Assembly (NCBI GenBank): GCA_040768665.1 | Contig: JAXGMN010000022.1 | Coordinates: forward strand, 1-64,000 | From: JABWBD01 sp040768665 | GTDB lineage: Bacteria > Planctomycetota > Planctomycetia > Pirellulales > Thermoguttaceae | Direction of reading: 5' to 3' | Length of the DNA stretch: 64,000 nt | Shown here: positions 33,721-43,537 of the stretch, piece after piece | Layout of the letters: each line of letters begins with the position of its first letter | How positions within the stretch are numbered: the stretch's first letter is position 1 | Program-made: the position numbers and the translations under genes | Notes under the pieces: model-generated | What the model was told of the DNA's origin: nothing | Databases searched by the model: none | The model's input: only the letters and a program-made list of their open reading frames with translations

Positions 33721-33978
33721 CTATGCCGGCACATCCTTCATCAACGGCTCGAGGTAGTTCACCGTGCTCTCCATGCTGGCAAGCTGCGGATAATCCTGCT
33801 CCGGGATTTGCACGCGATAGCGCTTCCGCAACTCCATTACGATGTCGAGGAAATCCATGCTGTCCAGCTCGAGTTGATCGCGAAACGCGACGTCCTCCTT
33901 CAGGTTGCTCAAGTCTTCATCGGGAGCGATGTCCGACAGAATATCGAAAACCGCTTCTCGGATTTCACCAACAGTCAT
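33721..33978 (-). CDS. Acyl carrier protein
   Basis: 85 residues. The phosphopantetheine attachment motif is LDSMDFLDIVMEL (Ser in DSM). The rest is an acidic three-helix ACP: EIREAVFDILSDIAPDEDL at the start and VNYLEPLM at the end. A dedicated carrier for this cluster, 22 bp downstream of the ketoacyl synthase gene. The gap to the next gene (33596-33720) has short direct and inverted TTAGAACTTAG-type repeats. Confidence 0.88.
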   Translation of the reverse strand: MTVGEIREAVFDILSDIAPDEDLSNLKEDVAFRDQLELDSMDFLDIVMELRKRYRVQIPEQDYPQLASMESTVNYLEPLMKDVPA

Positions 33979-34000
33979 TCCCAGTCTTCTCCGTTTTGGC

Positions 34001-35245
34001 TCAAATCTTGCGCACGATGACGACCGAATTCGTCCCCAGCATGCCGAAGGAGTTGTTCAAAATCACGCGAATGTCTCCAACCTCGCGAGGCTCGTTGGCC
34101 ACCAGGCCCGGCAACGCGCACTGGGGATCCAGTTCGTCCAAATTGATCGTGGCATGGCAGACGCCGTCCTCGAAGGCGGGCAAATTGCCTGCCAGTTCCA
34201 AAGCGCCCGCGGCGCCCATGGCATGCCCGATGAAGCTCTTGGTATTGTTGAAAACCGTCCGCCCACCCTCGCCGAACACCGCCCGCAGCGCCTCGCTCTC
34301 TTGTGAATCGCCCGTGGTCGTTCCCGTTGCATGCGTGCTCACCAGATCGATCTCGTCGGCCGCCAGCCCTGCCCGCCGAAGCGCCAGCCGCAGGCATTCC
34401 GCCTGCCGATCTGGATTGGGCTGGACAAAGTCCGACGCATCGCTGTTCATCCCGTAGCCGATCACCTCGCCGTACACCTTCGCCCCGCGGGCACGGGCAT
34501 CGGAAAGCCGTTCGAGAACGAACATGCAGCCGCCTTCGGCCACGACAATTCCGTTCCGCTTCGCATCGAACGGTCGCGATGCCTTTGCCGGGTCCTCGTG
34601 CCGGGCCAACGCCCCCTGGCTATGGAAGCTGGCGAAAATGCCAAACGTATGAATGCTTTCCGAAACGCCTCCGCACACGGCCAGATCGCAATCTCCAAGC
34701 CGCAGCATCTGCAGCCCCTGGATCAGACCCGCATTGCCCGCCGCACATGCGGCGCCGAGCGTGTAATGAGGGCCCGTGATCCCGAGATTGAGCGTGATCT
34801 CGCCGGCCGGGTTGTTCGCGACCGTGCGGGGATTGTGGTGATGCGACCAGTACTTCGTGTCGTAGTCGTATCCCTTGATCAGATAAATCTCGTTTTCCGT
34901 CTCCACGTTGCCGTGCTCGGTCACCCCGACGTAAACGCCGACCGTGGACTTGTCGACGTTGTCCCAATCGATCCCGGCGTCGCGGATCGCCTCCTGGGCA
35001 CAGAAGATACCGATGCTGCCCGCCCGCGTTCCTCGCCGCACCTCCTTGCGTCGCTGGTAGCGTAATTCATCAAAATGGCACACTCCGGCCACCGTCGAGC
35101 CGAAATAGCGGATCTCGTAAGGCACCACGCCGCTGTGGCCCGCCAAAAGGGCCTGCCGAAACTCGGGCAGATTATTCCCGTTCGGCGCGGTCAGGCCCAC
35201 GCCGGTGATGACAAACCTATCCTGTTCGGGTCGCTCAGCGATCAT
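34001..35245 (-). CDS. Beta-ketoacyl-ACP synthase (FabF/KAS II type)
   Basis: 414 residues. Active-site Cys in YTLGAACAAGNAGLIQGLQM, His residues in STHATGTTTGDSQE and TKSFIGHAMGAAGALELA, and a C-terminal ILNNSFGMLGTNSVVIV. It condenses malonyl-ACP with an acyl starter. The Cys-His-His set is complete, so it should be active. It heads the ACP-CrtI-CrtI-FabZ-FabI genes, all on the same strand with short gaps, which defines a specialised acyl-chain pathway rather than core fatty-acid synthesis. Confidence 0.92.
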   Translation of the reverse strand: MIAERPEQDRFVITGVGLTAPNGNNLPEFRQALLAGHSGVVPYEIRYFGSTVAGVCHFDELRYQRRKEVRRGTRAGSIGIFCAQEAIRDAGIDWDNVDKSTVGVYVGVTEHGNVETENEIYLIKGYDYDTKYWSHHHNPRTVANNPAGEITLNLGITGPHYTLGAACAAGNAGLIQGLQMLRLGDCDLAVCGGVSESIHTFGIFASFHSQGALARHEDPAKASRPFDAKRNGIVVAEGGCMFVLERLSDARARGAKVYGEVIGYGMNSDASDFVQPNPDRQAECLRLALRRAGLAADEIDLVSTHATGTTTGDSQESEALRAVFGEGGRTVFNNTKSFIGHAMGAAGALELAGNLPAFEDGVCHATINLDELDPQCALPGLVANEPREVGDIRVILNNSFGMLGTNSVVIVRKI

Positions 35246-35522
35246 CCCGCTATCCTCGGGGACACTTCAAACCTATCAGGTTATCCATTTACCCGTCCAC
35301 TGGCAAGCGCCCACAAGTGCGGCAAGACTTACGGTACGGCCGTGGGACGCTCTACGCAGGAGGTAACGGCATCGGGATTTCCTCCGCGCGTCTTGACCTT
35401 GGCTCCTGATCCAGAAACTGGGATACTTTCTTTATAACCGAAGGCCTCTCAGCAACGTAGCTTAGGGGTGCCCCCCCAGAGCGGACCGCTCCGCTTCCAC
35501 TTCTCACCCCCCTCCAAGCCCC

Positions 35523-36557
35523 CTAGACGTACGGGGTGGTGAAAGGCCGCTGCGATGAGACCGATTCGCCAGCCGCGATGGCTGCGCCCAGTCGGCGCAT
35601 TCCCTCGGCCGTTGATACTCGTGGCTCGTATCCGAGGTCTCGCCGCGCCCGGCTGATGTCGAAATAGTGGCTGGTCGCGAGCTGCGCGGCAAGAAACCGG
35701 GTCATCGGCGGCTCCCCCCGCGGCCGGAAGAAGGTGTAGATGACTTCCATGGCTGCCCCAAGATGCCAGGCGGTTCTCAGCGAAATCGATTTCTGCACCG
35801 GCGCCAGGTTGGCCAGAGCAAGAATCTCGCCGATCCATTGCCAGCAGTTAACCGGTTCGCCCTGCGAAATGAAATATGCCTGCCCGGCGGCGGGCGAACC
35901 CGGCGACAGGGCGTCGGCGGCCAGCAGATGAGCGTGTGCCGCGTTCTCCACATAGACGATGTCGACCAGATTTGTCCCGTCCCCAATTCGACGAATCTTG
36001 CCCGCGCGGCCTCGCTCAAGCAAGGACGGAATGATATGCTGGTCCCCGACTCCCCAGATGAGGTGCGGCCGCAGAGCACACGTCAGCAGCCCGTCCTGTC
36101 CGCTGGCTGCCAGAACATGTTGTTCCGCTATCGCTTTGCTTCGCGGATAGTGGGCGAGCCATCGCTTGGCATACGGTGTCGATTCGTCGATGCCCCTTTG
36201 GTCCAACCCGTTGTAGGTAACACTGGGGCTGCTCGTGTAGACAAGTCGCCGAACGCAGTTCCGCCGACACGCCTCGACGACGTGCCGGGTGCCGACGACA
36301 TTGGTCTCGTAATAGTGCCGCCAGCGGCCGCCGATTCCCGCCGCGGCCGCGGTGTGGAACCCAACCTCCATGTCTCGACACGCAGCATCGACAGCGCTGT
36401 AGTCCCGCAGATCGCCCAAGACGGTTTCCACGCCCAGTCGATCCAGCTTCGGACAACGCCGGCGGCAAAACGCTCGAACCCGGTCGCCCCTCGCGACGAG
36501 CATCTCGACCAGGTAGAGCCCCAGAAAGCCATTGGCACCGGTGACCAGAGCGTTCAC
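35523..36557 (-). CDS. OleD-like NAD-dependent epimerase/3-beta-HSD family reductase
   Basis: 344 residues from a GTG at 36557 (VNALVTGANGFLGLYLVEML); upstream codons in the open frame are not needed by the family. The Rossmann motif is TGANGFLG. The active site has YTSSPSVTYNG and YPRSKAIAEQ (YxxxK). CALRPHLIWGVGDQHIIPSL, then RIGDGTNLVDIVYVENAAHAH resembles OleD, the 2-alkyl-3-ketoalkanoate reductase of olefin synthesis, but no OleA, OleB or OleC lies in the window. It is 277 bp upstream of the ketoacyl synthase gene on the same strand and may supply the ketoreductase the cluster otherwise lacks. Confidence 0.85.
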   Translation of the reverse strand: MNALVTGANGFLGLYLVEMLVARGDRVRAFCRRRCPKLDRLGVETVLGDLRDYSAVDAACRDMEVGFHTAAAAGIGGRWRHYYETNVVGTRHVVEACRRNCVRRLVYTSSPSVTYNGLDQRGIDESTPYAKRWLAHYPRSKAIAEQHVLAASGQDGLLTCALRPHLIWGVGDQHIIPSLLERGRAGKIRRIGDGTNLVDIVYVENAAHAHLLAADALSPGSPAAGQAYFISQGEPVNCWQWIGEILALANLAPVQKSISLRTAWHLGAAMEVIYTFFRPRGEPPMTRFLAAQLATSHYFDISRARRDLGYEPRVSTAEGMRRLGAAIAAGESVSSQRPFTTPYV

Positions 36558-36856
36558 GGAGAAATCACCTTGTAATCCTGGCTGCCCATCCCTAACCAAT
36601 CGCCCCCTGGCCCAGTGTAGGCGGGATACCCGGTGGCCCGCCACCCCCGGCTACTGCCTGTCCAGATCCCGCTCTTCAAAACCATGAGTGCCGGAAATCA
36701 CCATTGATAGTACATGATGAGAGTACTCTGCCCAGATTCTCGCTCAGTTTTCTTTCCCAGATAACGCAGTTTTCCCTGTTTCTATTACCCCAAAACGCCT
36801 TTCTCGCGTCTGGTGACCGTGATGTCTCAAGTCGCGGTCTTCAGCAGGAGAAAGGC
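36558..36856. other. Intergenic region
   Basis: 299 bp without a supported gene. Its right part (from about 36,740) is AT-richer and leads into the IS630-like fragment, so it is probably transposon sequence. No clear promoter. Confidence 0.4.
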
Positions 36857-37090
36857 ATGTCTGGCAAGGCCGCCAAAATCAGACTCACGGAGAAACAGCA
36901 AGCAGTCTTGGAGCAAATCGCGAGTTCGGTCACGGCCCCTCAGCGGTTGATCCAGCGAGCGCGTGTGATTTTACTGGGATTTGCCCGCAGGCTCAATGTG
37001 CAGATTGCCCAGGAGATTGAATTGGACCGAAGCCGAAAGGCACCCTTCGACGTACCAGTCCATCGGCTCCCCGAGCCTGTTCTGGAATAA
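36857..37090 (+). pseudogene. IS630-type transposase N-terminal fragment
   Basis: The ATG at 36857 has AGGAG upstream. KIRLTEKQQAVLEQIASSVT, then APQRLIQRARVILLGF is the N-terminal helix-turn-helix part of IS630-family transposases. After about 55 residues the sequence loses family character and a stop follows at 37090; the DDE catalytic domain is missing. A remnant marking the start of the mobile region. Confidence 0.65.
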
Positions 37091-37536
37091 TTCGATACGC
37101 AACAACTGGCAATTCTTCAAATTCCTTTTTGGATCGTCGTGGCAACATTTGGGTGACCGGCAGCTTGGAATCGTCGCGCGTAGGATGCAGGTCATTTTGG
37201 TGGTTTACACCGCCGGCTTTGCTGCGCTCCTGGTGTCTTTTCTCATTGTGTTTCTCATGATCGCCGCCAAATGAGTTGCAGCACCGGAGCCGACTGGGCG
37301 TTTTTCCACGCCTTGTTGGATCCGCCAGCGGGGCAGCCGTTGTCGAAGCGGGAGAGACGGGCCGTGGCGGACCGCCCGTCCCACCGGAGGGACTCTCGGC
37401 TACACTGTGGCCATGCGTGTGCAGTTGCGGTAAACTGGTGGGTCTGCGATCGATGGCCGGTGTGTCAGCGGCATTGTGGTGCAGCTATGGGACTTCTCTT
37501 CGAAAGAAGGCCGCTAAGAAACAGCGCGTACCTGAC
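37091..37536. other. Non-coding stretch in the mobile region
   Basis: 446 bp without a supported gene. One short hydrophobic frame near 37,190-37,274 (VILVVYTAGFAALLVSFLIV) looks like a single membrane helix but has no start or family. The rest is probably degraded transposon DNA. Confidence 0.4.
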
Positions 37537-37725
37537 ATGCTTGATGAGTACGATTTCAGCAAGGGCGTTCGCGGCAAGTACGCCCAGCGATACGTGGAGG
37601 GTACGAACGTGGTTGTGTTAGCTCGAGACGTCGCCGACTACTTTCCCGATGCGGAGTCGGTGAACACGGCCCTGCGGGCGCTGGTGAGCGTCGCTCGCGA
37701 GACGGTGAAAAAAGGCTCCACCTGA
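37537..37725 (+). CDS. Small antitoxin-like protein
   Basis: 62 residues from the ATG at 37537 (MLDEYDFSKGVRGKYAQRYV, then EGTNVVVLARDVADYFPDAE and SVNTALRALVSVARE). This EYDFSKGxRGKY type of protein is frequent next to toxin genes and mobile elements and resembles antitoxin or DNA-binding partners. No toxin gene is seen next to it; 37,726-37,886 holds only DNA similar to the flank of the second IS91 copy. The open frame continues upstream, but that part has no family features. Confidence 0.55.
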   Translation: MLDEYDFSKGVRGKYAQRYVEGTNVVVLARDVADYFPDAESVNTALRALVSVARETVKKGST

Positions 37726-38224
37726 GTTCCTCGAAGAGTTGGGGTCGAGTCTTGAGGAGGCGTGCCGGTTTTATCCGCTGGGCGCGGCTGCGCTCGGCGG
37801 CGGCCGAAGAGGACGACGTGGCGTGGCAAGAGATTGGATGACGGAGTGGACGTGGCAGGGGAGAGGTCCAGCCACAATCTAATCCCTGGTTCAAGTAGCC
37901 CGCGGCGAGCAGCGAGAAAGGACGGCGACGTCTGGCATGGGGCTTGCTAGAGGGTTTCGCACTTTGCCAGGGTGATTCTGGCGAGCGTTGCAGAGCGTCG
38001 GACGGGCGGAGACGGTCGTGGCGTTGAGTTCTGGACAGCGTGTGCGTGTCGAACGGGTCGTCATTTCGGAGTGTGGGTGAAGCTGGGAGCTGGCAGAGAG
38101 CGCCGGTTTTCGCTGCCAGAGCGGACCGTCAGCGCTGGACGCGTGGGAAGTCGGTCAAAGCGAGTTTCGGACGCATCGCCACCAGATGTCAGCAGCGTTG
38201 TGGGTGCGTAGAGGTTTCCTCGGA

Positions 38225-39393
38225 TTAGCTGGTATCGAATCGTCCCTTTGGCGTGGGAATGAAACCCAGGTAAATCATCTCGGCGCCACAATCCGGACAG
38301 GTCGGAGGATGGGCGACCGGCAGCGGCTTGGCGGCCACAAGCAACACGTAGACGGAATTCAGCGTGACGGTGACCAGCATTTTCAGCCACTCCCGATCGA
38401 TCCGCTGGCGCGCATGGGCGAAGCCGTAGTGCCGGACCTTCTGAAAACCGCTTGGCAGGACGTGCTGCAGGAAGCGGCGAATGAACTCTTCGGCGGTCAC
38501 GGTCATGGCACGCAGGCGGCGGCTGCCGCTCTTGCGGTAGGTGAAAGTGACGCGGCCCAAGCCGTCGGGTTCTGGTTCGCAGTGGACCAGGCGGCGGTTG
38601 CTGATTGCCACGCAGTAGACGTAGGGCGCCAGAATAGTGCAGGGCCTGGCGGCCATCCCCGACGGCCTTGCTGTGGACCACCCACTTCTTGTTGCCGACC
38701 GCTTCGCGGCTTCGTCGGCCAGGGCCGCTGGTTGTCAGGCAGTCGAGGAACTTGGCGCGATAGATCGTCGAAGCCGCCTTGACCGGGACGAAGAAATCGA
38801 CGCGGCTGGGCAACCACTGTTGACCGTCTTCGCTGAACGCTCCCCCGGACGATGAAATGCACGTGGGGATGGTAGCTCAAGGTGCGTCCCCAGGTGTGCA
38901 AGACGCCCGTGAACCCCAGGCGGCTGGAGCCGACATATGCTTGGGGTTGGTGGCCAACTCCCGCAAGGTCGCCGCCGCCGCGTGGAACATGGCTCGGTAG
39001 CACTCGCGAGGATGGGCGCGTGCGAACGGGCGGAGTTCTTGCGGCAGGGTGAAGGTGATCAGGGAAGTAGGCGCAGGGCAAGAGCTTTTCCAGTTGCTGT
39101 TCGAGCCACTGCTTGGCCTTGTGCCCCTGGCACAGGGGACAATGTCGATTGCCACAGGACTGCGGCAGGGCGTGATACGTGCCGCAGGCGTCGCAACGGT
39201 ATACCGCATGTCCCAGTTGTCCGGTGCGGCAGCGTGCAAGTTGGTCCATCACCCGGAGTTGCTCGTGGCTCATGCGGGCCGCGTGCTTGGCACGGTAGGC
39301 CGGGCGATACTGGCGAAAGATCTGGCCGAGGGTGGGCCGGGCCGTGGCCTGGTCCGCCTCGGCCGGTGGTGGGCAGAGTGAGGTTCCAGCCAT
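38225..39393 (-). pseudogene. IS91-family Y2 transposase, copy 1, frameshifted
   Basis: Near-identical to the intact 388-residue transposase at 44533-45699, but broken. Relative to copy 2 it has an extra G near 39063 (CAGGGAAG versus CAGGAAG on the plus strand), TG added near 38937, an indel near 38848 and an extra A near 38633. The zinc-ribbon-like N-terminus (CRTGQLGHAVYRCDACGTYH, NRHCPLCQGHK) and the HPHVHFIV metal motif are still readable in separate frames. It cannot give a full protein. Confidence 0.85.
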
Positions 39394-39674
39394 GGTCGCC
39401 CACCTGCCGATCGTTCATCAGGGCGTTGATCTTGGCCACGGCGACTTCCTCTCCCACGGTCGTCAAGTGGAGGTAGATCGTGGTGCTCATTAGCGTGCTG
39501 TGGCCCATGTATTTCTGGATCTGCCGCAGATTGACGCCGGCTTCGAGCAGGTGCGTGGCGTAGCAGTGGCGCAGGGTGTGGGTAGTGACTCCGCGTTTGG
39601 CCCAGCCCAGTTCGTCCACCACTTTTTGATGCAACCCTGGACGGTGGTGACGGCCATGGGACGCTGGGCTGTAG

Positions 39675-41190
39675 TTTGACTGTAGCTTGACATTGACTGA
39701 CTGTAACTCTTTTGGTATTCAGCCTTTCCTCACATTTCGAGTGCAGGAAAGGAGGAGCCGATGGAACGGCGATTTGATGTGCGATTGGAGGAACTGTTGG
39801 AAGATGCGGTTTTGGATCCCCGGATACCGAAAGGGATGCTGGACCGTTTGGAGCAATTCGTCGAACCCTACGCAGCACGTTTGACGAGCAGCGAGCAACA
39901 AGGACACGTGCGGGAGTATGTGTCTGGTCTGTGTTCGGATGTCAAACGGAAGAATTCCGAGATGATCGCTTACCTCCACGACCAGGAGCGGCATGCGGCA
40001 GAAGTTCATCGGCCAGTCGCCGTGGGACGATCGTCCGCTGATCGGAGAACTGGCGCGACAAGTCGGTGCGGAGTTGGGCGAGCCCGATGGCGTGTCGTTT
40101 TCGACCCGTCGGGGTTCAAGGAACAAGAGGAAAAGCTCGGTCGGGGTGGCGCGACAATGGTGCGGGCGTCTGGGAAAAATCGACAACTGCCAGGTGGGTA
40201 TATACTTGGGGTATGTTTCTCGAAAGGAGCATGCCCTGGTGGACACGCGGCTGTACTTGAACAAGAAGAGTGGGCGAAAGACAAGAAGCGGCGGAAGAAG
40301 TGCGGTGTTCCCGCCGCGATTCGCTTTCGCACGCGGCACGCTGCTGGCCCTGGAGATGCTTGCGGAGCACGGGAAAGCCTTGCCTCACGGCTGGATTGCC
40401 GGAGACGACGAAATGGGGCGTAGCTCGGCATTTCGGCGAGATTTGCGGTCGTTGGGAGAACGGTATCTGCTCGCCGTGCCATCGAACACGTTGGTGCGCG
40501 ATCTGGATGCGCCCGTCGCCGGAATACTGTGGTCGCGGACGGCGGCCGCAGGTTCCCTATGTCCGCGTGGATCGGTGGTGTGCGGCGTTGCCGGAGAACG
40601 CCTGGATGACGATCGAGGTGCGTGACGGCGGCTCGCGGCCCGCTGGCGGTGCAGGCCGTGAAGACACGCGTCCAGGCGAAGAGCGATCGACGTCGCAACG
40701 GTCCCGAAGAGCTGTTGGTGGTGGTGCGCGAGGAGCAGAGCGATGGTACGATGAAGCACGATTACCACCTCGCGAACGCGGCGCTCGAAAACGCCGCTGG
40801 CCGGAATTCACCCGTGTCGTCAAGGCCGAGCATCGGATCGAGGAGTGCCTCGAGCGTGCGAAAGGCGAAGCGGGGCTTGCCCAATATCAGGTCCGCAATT
40901 GGCGTGGGTGGCACCACCATCAAACACTCTCGTTGTTGGCCGCATGGTTCCTGACGCAAGAAGACATGCGGGGGAAAAAAATACACCCCAGCACTCACTG
41001 TTCCACGTGTTCGCACCATCCTGGCCTCATTGCTCACTCGCGCCCTCGACTGCGGTTCGCCGGACTATATCAAGCGGCACAATACCCGGGTGATGCAGCG
41101 GAACGAATGTGCCTACGCATACCACTGGAAATCACGTAATCGCTTGGCTCCTCGAAGGTTCAGTCAACGGAAATAGCGGCTACAGTCAAA
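39675..41190. mobile_element. IS701-type insertion sequence with 4-bp target duplication
   Basis: Terminal inverted repeats TTTGACTGTAGC (39675-39686) and GCTACAGTCAAA (41179-41190) bound a 1,516-bp element. It is flanked by GTAG on both sides (39671-39674 and 41191-41194). The uninterrupted site CTGTAGACGCC is present in IS91 copy 2 at about 45,974, which proves the insertion. A 4-bp YTAR-like duplication fits the IS701 family. Confidence 0.92.
39761..41176 (+). pseudogene. IS701-family transposase, frameshifted
   Basis: Family features are spread over three frames: MERRFDVRLEELLEDAVLDP at the start; then KFIGQSPWDDRPLIGELARQ and GVARQWCGRLGKIDNCQVGI; then VFDPSGF and EWAKDKKRRKKCGVPAAIRF in the first frame; HGWIAGDDEMGRSSAFRRDL and LLAVPSNTLVRDL; and finally EHRIEECLERAKGEAGLAQY. 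The end RNRLAPRRFSQRK stops at 41174-41176. At least four frame changes are needed, so the copy is inactive unless bases are miscalled. Confidence 0.8.
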
Positions 41191-42132
41191 GTAGACGCCT
41201 GTTGGTGATTGCGGCCTTCGCAAGGGAAGAGCCATTGGGGATGGCGATGGGTGGCCCAGTGGCGGCGGAGCAGGTGGAGCGTCTTTGGCGTGAGGGGGAT
41301 GAGACGGTCTTTGTGTCCCTTGCCCCGGCGGACATGCACCAACATCCGCCCGGCGTCGATGTCGGAAACCTGCAGATGCGCGCCTCCTGCAAGCCGCAGC
41401 CCCAGGGAATAGACGGTCCAGAAGAAGCACTTCAGAGCCGGCTTGCGGATGGCGGCCATGAGTTGATCGACTTCGGGAATCGTCAACACGGTAGGCAACT
41501 TGAACTGCTTGGGGACACGGAGCTTGGTGAGCGTGGGCCAGTCCTGCGGGCAGGTGTGGCGGTAGAAGAACTTGATTCCGGAGTAGGCGACCTTGAGAGA
41601 ATTGCCTTCCCATTGTTGATCGTTCTTGATGAACAGCAGGTATCGGCGCAAGTCGTTTTCCGAAGCCTGATCGGGCGACTTCTTGAGCCACTGTGCAAAC
41701 TTGCGGACCGCGCGGAGGTAGGATTCCTGAGTCCGCTGGCGACAGGCCGGCCAACTGCATGTCGTGGAGCATCCGCTGGGCGAGCGGGGTGAGGGGGATC
41801 CCTTTTCGCTTGGCGGGAGTGGACGAGGGGCGAGCGGGTCGGTGAGAATGGGAGGAACGACGTGCCATGGGACAGTACTCCTGAAATTGCCTCCGCGGAG
41901 GTCGCGTGCCAAAGTGGCCCGCGAAAACCCGCCGCGGTTAAGAGCACTGTGCTTGCCGTGACACGTAAATGCAAAAACTGTTTGTCGCTGACCGCGCCGT
42001 TCGGTCACGCCACAAGCACCCGCCGCGTCAGCGGCTTACTTGAACCATCGCATGCACCGGAGTCGCCGATCCGGTGGGAATCAAGTGGAGGCGTCACTGG
42101 CGGCGACCCGGCGACGCGTGTCGTTATTTGCC

Positions 42133-42765
42133 ATGAGTCGCGACAACAGCATCTTCTTCAAAGGCGACACGTTCCCGCATGCGGAGTGGGCAAAACTCCT
42201 TGCGCTGTATGGTGCGAAACAGTCGCCCATCGACGACTTGGACCGCAGGCACCGAATCACGCACAAATGGTGGTTTCCAACCGCTGATGAGTCGGTTATC
42301 CACCTGGACCTAAAAGACCTAAGGGATATACCTGGACGATACTATTTCCCAGACGGGTATCGTTGGCGAATTGGGATTCATGCATCTACTGGGACGAGTA
42401 CGGAATGGTTCATTTACGCTGTCCCAATCATTGCGGCTGTCCGGTTTTCGGACACGATTTTTATGGATGGGCATTCCAACGGCTTCGTGACCTGTGACCT
42501 CGATGGAATCCTACTGCGAGCGGAAAGAGTGGTTCCAACACGTTGCGACGTCGAAAAGCTTGCAGAATTCGGATACATTGACGGCACATCGATGTGGCCA
42601 TCTGTCGTTGAAGAGCGAGCAGCCGCCCCACCGAGTCCGCAGACGCGGGAGGTTGCTCTGCGATTCTGTATCGAAGCGAATGCAGACTTCTATCCTGAAA
42701 TTGGAAGGCCAATTAACCAACGGATGCACACCGAGCGGCGGTGGCTCGATTTCTTCAAATGGTAG
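42133..42765 (+). CDS. Hypothetical protein
   Basis: About 210 residues from the ATG at 42133 (MSRDNSIFFKGDTFPHAEWA); the upstream frame enters the IS91 end and is not used. Trp-rich and acidic (THKWWFPTADESVIHLDLKD, YRWRIGIHASTGTSTEWFIY), no signal peptide, no membrane helix. I do not recognise a domain; the style suits small immunity or stress proteins of accessory regions. It is AT-richer than its neighbours and lies in the passenger segment between the two IS91 copies. Confidence 0.6.
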   Translation: MSRDNSIFFKGDTFPHAEWAKLLALYGAKQSPIDDLDRRHRITHKWWFPTADESVIHLDLKDLRDIPGRYYFPDGYRWRIGIHASTGTSTEWFIYAVPIIAAVRFSDTIFMDGHSNGFVTCDLDGILLRAERVVPTRCDVEKLAEFGYIDGTSMWPSVVEERAAAPPSPQTREVALRFCIEANADFYPEIGRPINQRMHTERRWLDFFKW

Positions 42766-42889
42766 ATCCACTCCCGCCGCCGGGTGATCCGATCCGTTAT
42801 CGTGTCAAAGGGAGCCGCGGCGGTGGAGACGTGGAAGCGTGAGAACTCGATCACTCACGCACACTCTGACGCTTATCGAGGGCCTTCAC

Positions 42890-43426
42890 ATGTGGCGTGA
42901 TGGGGCAGTCCTGGTGGTCAGAATCGGCGAGGAGTTTCCCGACCGATGCGTGAAGAGCAATCGGCCTGCGCATGGCCGGCGTGTACCGCAAGCCGCCGAG
43001 GGAGGCTATGCGGCGCTCTTTTTGCTCCACCTGTTGAGCCCAATCGCCGCTGCTTCGATCGGCAATTACGTGACGAGGCGTGTCACATTCGCTGTTGGTC
43101 TCAGCGATGAGTGGTGCCGCAAACGCCGAAGAGCTCTTAGCGTGGCTGGGGCATGCATCGTTGTGTCGCTAGCGGCGGTAGCGTATGGGACCAACTTGAT
43201 TGGCCACGGGATGGATGCGGGCCTTTGGGTGGTGTCCCTCGGAATACTGTGCACGCTTGGGGCGCTGCTCTACGGGCTCAATGCGTCAACGCTGGTGACG
43301 GCCAAACGAATCACGACCGATTATTTTTGGCTCAGGGGCGTACACCGGGACTTCTTGGCCGAGCTTCCCGAATGGCGGCCTGAATTGACGGGCGACCTCC
43401 CACGTTCGTTCGACGTGAGTGAATGA
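42890..43426 (+). CDS. Hypothetical membrane protein
   Basis: 178 residues from the ATG at 42890 (MWRDGAVLVVRIGEEFPDRC); an earlier start at 42839 is possible. The N-terminal VKSNRPAHGRRV segment resembles a family of planctomycete membrane proteins with a conserved Cys before the helices. Three hydrophobic stretches follow: FLLHLLSPIAAASIG, VAGACIVVSLAAVAYG and LWVVSLGILCTLGALLYG. The cytoplasmic tail ends RSFDVSE. Function unknown. Confidence 0.6.
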   Translation: MWRDGAVLVVRIGEEFPDRCVKSNRPAHGRRVPQAAEGGYAALFLLHLLSPIAAASIGNYVTRRVTFAVGLSDEWCRKRRRALSVAGACIVVSLAAVAYGTNLIGHGMDAGLWVVSLGILCTLGALLYGLNASTLVTAKRITTDYFWLRGVHRDFLAELPEWRPELTGDLPRSFDVSE

Positions 43427-43537
43427 TGGCAACATTCCCTCGGTGAATCAGCCCATTGGCCCTGCGGGGTGCCTCAGATATACTTTAGGTGGCCGGTTCA
43501 GCGATTACCGCCAGACTTCAGAACTGAGATCTTCCAG

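Larger units (their letters stand above)
39387..41868 (-). pseudogene. Tyrosine recombinase of IS91 copy 1, split by an insertion
   Basis: The N-terminal and central part (41,195-41,868: LTPLAQRMLHDMQLAGLSP, TQESYLRAVRKFAQWLKKSP) is separated from the C-terminal part (39,387-39,670: GVTTHTLRHCYATHLLEAGV, YMGHSTLMSTTIYLHL) by the IS701-type element. The same two frame changes found in copy 2 are present here. The stop codon used in copy 2 is also lost (CATGGCTGG in place of CATGGGTGA). Confidence 0.8.
37887..42047. mobile_element. IS91-type element, copy 1, interrupted by an IS701-type element
   Basis: Left end TGGTTCAAGTAGCCCGCGGC (37887) and right end GCGGCTTACTTGAACCA (to 42047) form imperfect inverted termini. 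Without the 1,516-bp insert and its 4-bp duplication the element is 2,641 bp, against 2,639 bp for copy 2. Gene order on the minus strand is recombinase then transposase. This copy has several single-base differences that break its transposase, so it is the decaying one. The 300 bp between the left end and the transposase stop carry no gene. Confidence 0.85.

Noticed and set aside
35246..35522. Candidate riboswitch or RNA in the gap before the ketoacyl synthase
   Set aside because: No conserved core or convincing paired structure could be found; only ordinary intergenic sequence.
37091..37536. Short hydrophobic frame as a small membrane protein
   Set aside because: No start codon with a ribosome site and no family; probably degraded transposon DNA.
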